Below are positions 60,731 to 64,000 of a stretch of 64,000 bases of DNA, one piece after another. Numbering within the stretch: position 1 is the first letter of the stretch; each line of letters begins with the position of its first letter. The stretch comes from Oscillospiraceae bacterium (GTDB lineage: Bacteria > Bacillota > Clostridia > Oscillospirales > CAG-272), in the NCBI GenBank assembly GCA_015063625.1, contig SVTT01000002.1:62001-126000 (forward strand). The letters are read 5' to 3'. Below the pieces are notes generated by a model. That model searched no databases. It was not told where the DNA came from and worked only from the letters and a program-made list of their open reading frames with translations. The translations under genes were made by a program, and so were the position numbers.

Positions 60731-61507
60731 TTGATCACATTTGTGGAATTTATCGTTTGCTTTTTTGCAGGGGTCGGGGCAGGACTTGGCACCGGCTTTG
60801 CCGGCATGAGTGCGGCGGCTGTAATTACGCCGATGCTGGTGACTTTTCTTCATATTCCCGCGTACAGTGCCGTCGGGATCGCTTTGACGTCCGATGTGCT
60901 GGCAAGCGCGGTGTCCTCCTATACCTACAAGAAAAACGGGAATCTGGACGTTCGTAACGGACTGATCATGATGATCAGCGTTCTGGTGTTTACGACCGTG
61001 GGTAGCTATGTGTCCAGCCTTTTGCCAAATACCGCGATGAACAGTCTTTCCGTGGTAATGACCGCCCTTCTCGGTATCAAATTTATCGTAAAGCCCGTGA
61101 TGACGACGAAGGAGGCCATGCAGAATGTGTCGAGGGTCAAGCGCGCCGTGCAGTCGGTCCTTTCGGGATGCCTTGTCGGCTTTATCTGTGGCTTTGTCGG
61201 CGCGGGCGGCGGTATGATGATGCTGCTGATTTTGACTTCCGTTTTGGGCTACGAGCTGAAGACTGCTGTGGGCACCAGTGTGTTTATTATGACCTTCACG
61301 GCACTGACAGGCTCACTCTCGCATTTTGCCATCGATGGATTGCCCGACCTGCAGATACTGATGCTTTGCGTTCTCTTTACCTTTGTCTTTGCGCGGATCG
61401 GCGCACGTATTGCCAACAAGGCCTCCCCCAAGGCATTGAACCGTGTAACGGGACTGATCCTCTTGGTGCTGGGAATCGTGATCACTGCAGTGACCTTGTT
61501 TTCATAA
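60731..61507 (+). CDS. TauE/SafE family membrane exporter
   Basis: About eight membrane helices, 258 residues. Seen: FAGVGAGLGTGFAGMSAAAVITPMLVTFLHIPAYSAVGIALTSDVLASAVSSYTYKKNG in the first half and the repeated motif CLVGFICGFVGAGGGMMMLLILTSVLGYELKTAVGTSVFIMTFTAL in the second, the two TauE repeats. Members move sulfite, sulfoacetate or related anions; substrate unknown. I use the TTG at 60731, about seven bases after GGGAGGAGAG; the track GTG at 60713 sits within the ribosome binding site. Confidence 0.85.
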   Translation: MITFVEFIVCFFAGVGAGLGTGFAGMSAAAVITPMLVTFLHIPAYSAVGIALTSDVLASAVSSYTYKKNGNLDVRNGLIMMISVLVFTTVGSYVSSLLPNTAMNSLSVVMTALLGIKFIVKPVMTTKEAMQNVSRVKRAVQSVLSGCLVGFICGFVGAGGGMMMLLILTSVLGYELKTAVGTSVFIMTFTALTGSLSHFAIDGLPDLQILMLCVLFTFVFARIGARIANKASPKALNRVTGLILLVLGIVITAVTLFS

Positions 61508-61731
61508 CCGATGCTCGTCATATCACTGCGAAGAATAACAATCTTGAAAAACGGACGTTTGCGCTGAGAAATGCCCGATCTCTGTGAGTGTATGACTCGG
61601 ATGAGAGCAGAGGGTGTTTGATGATCATAGTAAAATGCTTATACCGAAAAAACGTGTGTGTCAATGGGCATACTTCAAAACGTATCACTAACGGATATCT
61701 TCTCCGATCGTGAAACGTGTACTTTGCCTTA
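61508..61731. other. intergenic region with no recognised feature
   Basis: Between the exporter and the converging toxin-antitoxin operon. No terminator with a clear T-tract and no ORF were recognised. Confidence 0.3.
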
Positions 61732-62109
61732 TTACCGCCGATGCTTGCGGATCCATGCAAGCAGCTCGCCGTAGTCCATTTCGCCTGCGGCAACGGCAAG
61801 TCCCACGTGGGCAATGTCGGCATTGTCAACGTCCAGGCGAATGCCGTTGACCTCCAGGAAGGTCAGCAGAACGCACATGCCAATGCGCTTATTCCCGTCC
61901 ACAAATGCATGGTTGGAGATAAGGGAGAAGCCAAGGTGTGCGCCCTTTTCCTCCTTGGTGGGATAAAGCTCTGTGCCGCCAAAGGTCTGAAATGCGGATT
62001 TTAACGCGCTGTCCAGCAAATTGGCGTCACGGAGCGCGGGATCGCCGCCCGTTTCCTCTGTGATCAGCTTGTGCAGCATAAGAACCTTGTCTTGACTGAG
62101 CTTGATCAT
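61732..62109 (-). CDS. doc: Doc-like toxin (Fic/DOC family)
   Basis: 125 residues. The Fic/Doc motif SNHAFVDGNKRIGMCVLLTFLEVNG (HxFxDGNKR) is intact, and ALRDANLLDSALKSAFQTFGG is the typical N-terminal Doc segment. Doc kinases inactivate elongation factor Tu by phosphorylation. The start overlaps the antitoxin stop by four bases. Confidence 0.92.
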   Translation of the reverse strand: MIKLSQDKVLMLHKLITEETGGDPALRDANLLDSALKSAFQTFGGTELYPTKEEKGAHLGFSLISNHAFVDGNKRIGMCVLLTFLEVNGIRLDVDNADIAHVGLAVAAGEMDYGELLAWIRKHRR

Positions 62110-62348
62110 TTTGCCAGCTCCTCAAATGCAGCTCTGTATTTTTTCAGAACGCGTGCGGCAACAAAATCGATCTTTTCATCGTCGGTCATCTCGATGGTGG
62201 TATCCTGTTCAAGATCCACCAGCTTGTATTTGGGACGATTGTTTTTGAAAATAAAGATAGTACCGCTTTTATCGCAGCTGCGTGCCACGTGGGAAAAATT
62301 TTGATTTGCCTCCGTGATCGAAACGATCTGATCGGTGTTAATGGTCAT
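62106..62348 (-). CDS. phd: Phd/YefM-type antitoxin
   Basis: 80 residues: N-terminal Phd fold (INTDQIVSITEANQNFSHVARSCDKSGTIFIFKNNRPKYKLVDLEQ) that binds DNA, and a charged C-terminal tail that would wrap Doc. It precedes and overlaps doc. GGAGGCGCCACA precedes its ATG. Confidence 0.9.
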   Translation of the reverse strand: MTINTDQIVSITEANQNFSHVARSCDKSGTIFIFKNNRPKYKLVDLEQDTTIEMTDDEKIDFVAARVLKKYRAAFEELAK

Positions 62349-62378
62349 TGTGGCGCCTCCTGTTTGAAATCTGGTCTT

Positions 62379-62407
62379 ATTTTACAGCAAGATTAGGATA
62401 TTGTCAA
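62379..62407 (-). promoter_or_regulatory. promoter of the phd-doc operon
   Basis: On the minus strand TTGACA, 17 bases, TAAAAT, about 30 bases upstream of phd. Confidence 0.7.
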
Positions 62408-62515
62408 CCTAAAATTTGGGGGAGAGTGGAAGGGGAAGGTCGTTTTTTGTCGTATCCATCAGAACCGAGCCAAGCCAAGCAGCTGGCGCTCGGCAGATAT
62501 TGATAGCCGTGCCCC

Positions 62516-62544
62516 TTGCGTGCTACGGTATTTGGTGGTATAAT
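62516..62544 (+). promoter_or_regulatory. promoter of the cysteine hydrolase gene
   Basis: TTGCGT, 17 bases, TATAAT. Confidence 0.55.
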
Positions 62545-62575
62545 GATGACGATCGGAGAAAAGGAGGCTTCATAA

Positions 62576-63082
62576 ATGAAATACCTTATTGTCGTAGATA
62601 TGCAGGTGGATTTTATCACGGGCAGCCTCGGCAGTGATCTCGCCGCGGCGATCGTGCCGAATGTGGTAGAGAAGGTTAGGAATTTTGACGGCAAGATCAT
62701 CTTTACCCGTGACACCCATTTTGCGGATTATAGAGCCACGCAGGAGGGGAGAAATCTGCCCGTGCCCCATTGCATAAAAGGTAGCGACGGCTGGCAGATC
62801 TGTGATGAGCTGAAGCCCTTTGCCGAAACCGTGTTAGATAAGCTCACCTTTGGTAGCATCGACCTGCCCCAACTGCTCGAAAGCTACGGTGAGTCCATTG
62901 AGAGCATCGAGCTTTGCGGACTTTGCACCGATATCTGCGTGATCTCCAACGCGATGGTCTTGAAAGCCGCATTTCCCGAGGTGCCGATCGCGGTGGATGC
63001 CGCCTGCTCCGCAGGCGTGTCGGTGGAAAGTCATAACACCGCCCTCAATGCCATGCGTGCCGTTCAGATCGAGATCGTATGA
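62576..63082 (+). CDS. isochorismatase-like cysteine hydrolase (nicotinamidase-related)
   Basis: 168 residues. Seen: IVVDMQVDFITGSLGS with the catalytic aspartate, FTRDTHFADYRATQEGRNLPVPHCIKGSDGWQI, LDKLTFGS with the lysine, and the nucleophile in LCGLCTDICVISNAMVLKAAFPEVPIAVDAACSAG. The DTH and HC region resembles pyrazinamidase/nicotinamidase metal-binding motifs, so nicotinamide is a reasonable substrate guess. AAGGAGGCTTCATAA precedes the ATG. The next gene starts 31 bases downstream. Confidence 0.88.
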   Translation: MKYLIVVDMQVDFITGSLGSDLAAAIVPNVVEKVRNFDGKIIFTRDTHFADYRATQEGRNLPVPHCIKGSDGWQICDELKPFAETVLDKLTFGSIDLPQLLESYGESIESIELCGLCTDICVISNAMVLKAAFPEVPIAVDAACSAGVSVESHNTALNAMRAVQIEIV

Positions 63083-63113
63083 TCATAAGCAGATAGGAGA
63101 AGGGGTGTACAGC

Positions 63114-64000
63114 ATGAAGATTGTAATCGTTGGAGGCGTGGCTGGCGGTGCCACCGCCGCAGCACGCATCCGCAGACTTGACGAGCAGGCCGAGATCGTG
63201 GTGTTCGAGCGTTCGGGCTTTATGTCCTATGCCAACTGCGGCTTGCCGTATTATATCGGGGACGTGATCGCCGACGAGGAGGAGCTGACGCTCCAGACTC
63301 CGGAAAGCTTCTTTTCGCGCTTTCGCGTGAAGGTCAAAACACATCATGAGGTTACGGCTATTCACCCCGACCGCAAGACCGTCACGGTCAAAAAACTGTC
63401 AGACGGTACGAGTTTTGAGGAAAAATACGACAAATTGCTTCTTGCCCCCGGCGCGAAAGCCGCCTTGCCGCGGGTGCAGGGGATCGATAGCGAAAAGCTC
63501 TTCACGCTCCGCACCGTAGAGGACACGCTACGCATCAAAAACTATATCAAAACGCATCGCCCACACTCCGTTATTCTCGCGGGCGGCGGCTTTATTGGCG
63601 TGGAGCTTGCCGAGAATCTTTGCGAGCTTGGCATGGATGTGACCATTATACAACGTCCGCGGCAATTACTCACCCCGTTTGACGAGGATATGGCGGCGTT
63701 CTTCCACGCGCAGATGCGCCGCTACGGCGTCAAGCTCCTGCTCGGCAGGACTGTCACAGGGTTTGTCGAGGCAGATCGGGGCGTAGCCGTGCAGCTTGAT
63801 CGTGACGGAACGCTCCGTGCGGATATGGCGATCCTTGCTCTTGGTGTCACACCCGACACTGCGCTTGCCGAGGAGGCAGGGATCGCCCTCGGCATCAAGA
63901 ATAGCATCCTCGTAAACGACAAAATGGAAACCTCCGTGCCCGATATCTATGCCGTGGGTGATGCCGTACAGGTGAAGCATGCCGTTTCGGGCGAGAATGC
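63114..64000 (+). CDS. CoA-disulfide reductase-like FAD/NAD oxidoreductase (partial, runs off the window)
   Basis: Open at the window end, so absent from the ORF track; 295 residues are visible. Seen: MKIVIVGGVAGGATAAARIRRLD (FAD site), the single redox cysteine in SYANCGLPYYIG at residue 43, LLLAPGAKAALP, a second dinucleotide motif VILAGGGFIGVELAENL, and TSVPDIYAVGDAV. This fits CoA-disulfide reductase/NADH oxidase or the NoxE group; a C-terminal rhodanese domain, present in some members, would lie beyond the window. GGAGAAGGGGTG precedes the ATG. Confidence 0.85.
   Translation, partial: MKIVIVGGVAGGATAAARIRRLDEQAEIVVFERSGFMSYANCGLPYYIGDVIADEEELTLQTPESFFSRFRVKVKTHHEVTAIHPDRKTVTVKKLSDGTSFEEKYDKLLLAPGAKAALPRVQGIDSEKLFTLRTVEDTLRIKNYIKTHRPHSVILAGGGFIGVELAENLCELGMDVTIIQRPRQLLTPFDEDMAAFFHAQMRRYGVKLLLGRTVTGFVEADRGVAVQLDRDGTLRADMAILALGVTPDTALAEEAGIALGIKNSILVNDKMETSVPDIYAVGDAVQVKHAVSGEN

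Overview
The window comes from a fairly GC-rich, endospore-forming member of the Clostridia, most likely an uncultured gut lineage (Oscillospirales or Christensenellales-like; this placement is inference). Supporting signs are spoIVA, the yabM-mazG-rqcP-yabP-yabQ-divIC block, a collagen-like spore-surface type protein, a sigma-E-like promoter at spoIVA, strong AAGGAGG-type ribosome binding sites and many TTGACA/TATAAT promoters with exact 17-base spacers. No rRNA, CRISPR array or intact transposase gene is visible.

Layout. 1-2.3 kb: a divergent type IIA topoisomerase B subunit (minus strand). 2.4-10.2 kb: a tight plus-strand operon of murD, three tandem M42 aminopeptidases, a methionine gamma-lyase-family PLP enzyme, a lipoprotein, a cysteine desulfurase and a small membrane protein. 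10.2-10.6 kb: a 278-bp element with 24-bp perfect terminal inverted repeats, then spoIVA and a convergent Fe-type alcohol dehydrogenase. 13.5-25.5 kb: cdaA-cdaR, a FAD dehydrogenase, recJ, relA, dtd, hemZ, a MATE-like flippase and mazG. 25.6-27.7 kb: HU and the rqcP-yabP-yabQ-divIC-like sporulation/division cluster. 27.7-30.3 kb: a purine permease, a MITE-like element and mntP.

30.4-43.2 kb is a complete-looking de novo IMP operon (purE-C-F-M-N-purO-AICARFT-glyA-D-L) controlled by a ZTP riboswitch with its own terminator. It is unusual in two ways: PurF starts MGGFFG and lacks the N-terminal nucleophile cysteine, and bifunctional PurH is replaced by a separate PurO-type cyclohydrolase plus a stand-alone formyltransferase. 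guaB and xpt (56-58 kb) and the permease complete a purine theme.

43.3-47.8 kb: nitroreductase, YbaK-type deacylase, RluA-type synthase, a DUF3810-like membrane metalloprotease and murA. 47.9-50.3 kb: a minus-strand operon of peptidoglycan-binding-repeat proteins, one with a SpoIID-like domain. 50.4-52.0 kb: tRNA-Leu(CAA) followed by a repeat-rich AT-rich island (duplicated tRNA 3' end, an array of small hairpins, a YgiT-type zinc-finger gene and a lipoprotein) bounded by 35-bp direct repeats. 52.1-64 kb: GDPD, a 45-residue small gene, an EamA transporter, a phosphoesterase, histidinol phosphatase, guaB, xpt, the collagen-like protein, an ADP-ribosylglycohydrolase behind a long structured leader, a TauE-type exporter, a Phd-Doc toxin-antitoxin pair, a cysteine hydrolase and a CoA-disulfide-reductase-like gene cut by the window end.

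All functional calls are from reading the sequence and remembered family motifs; no search was run.
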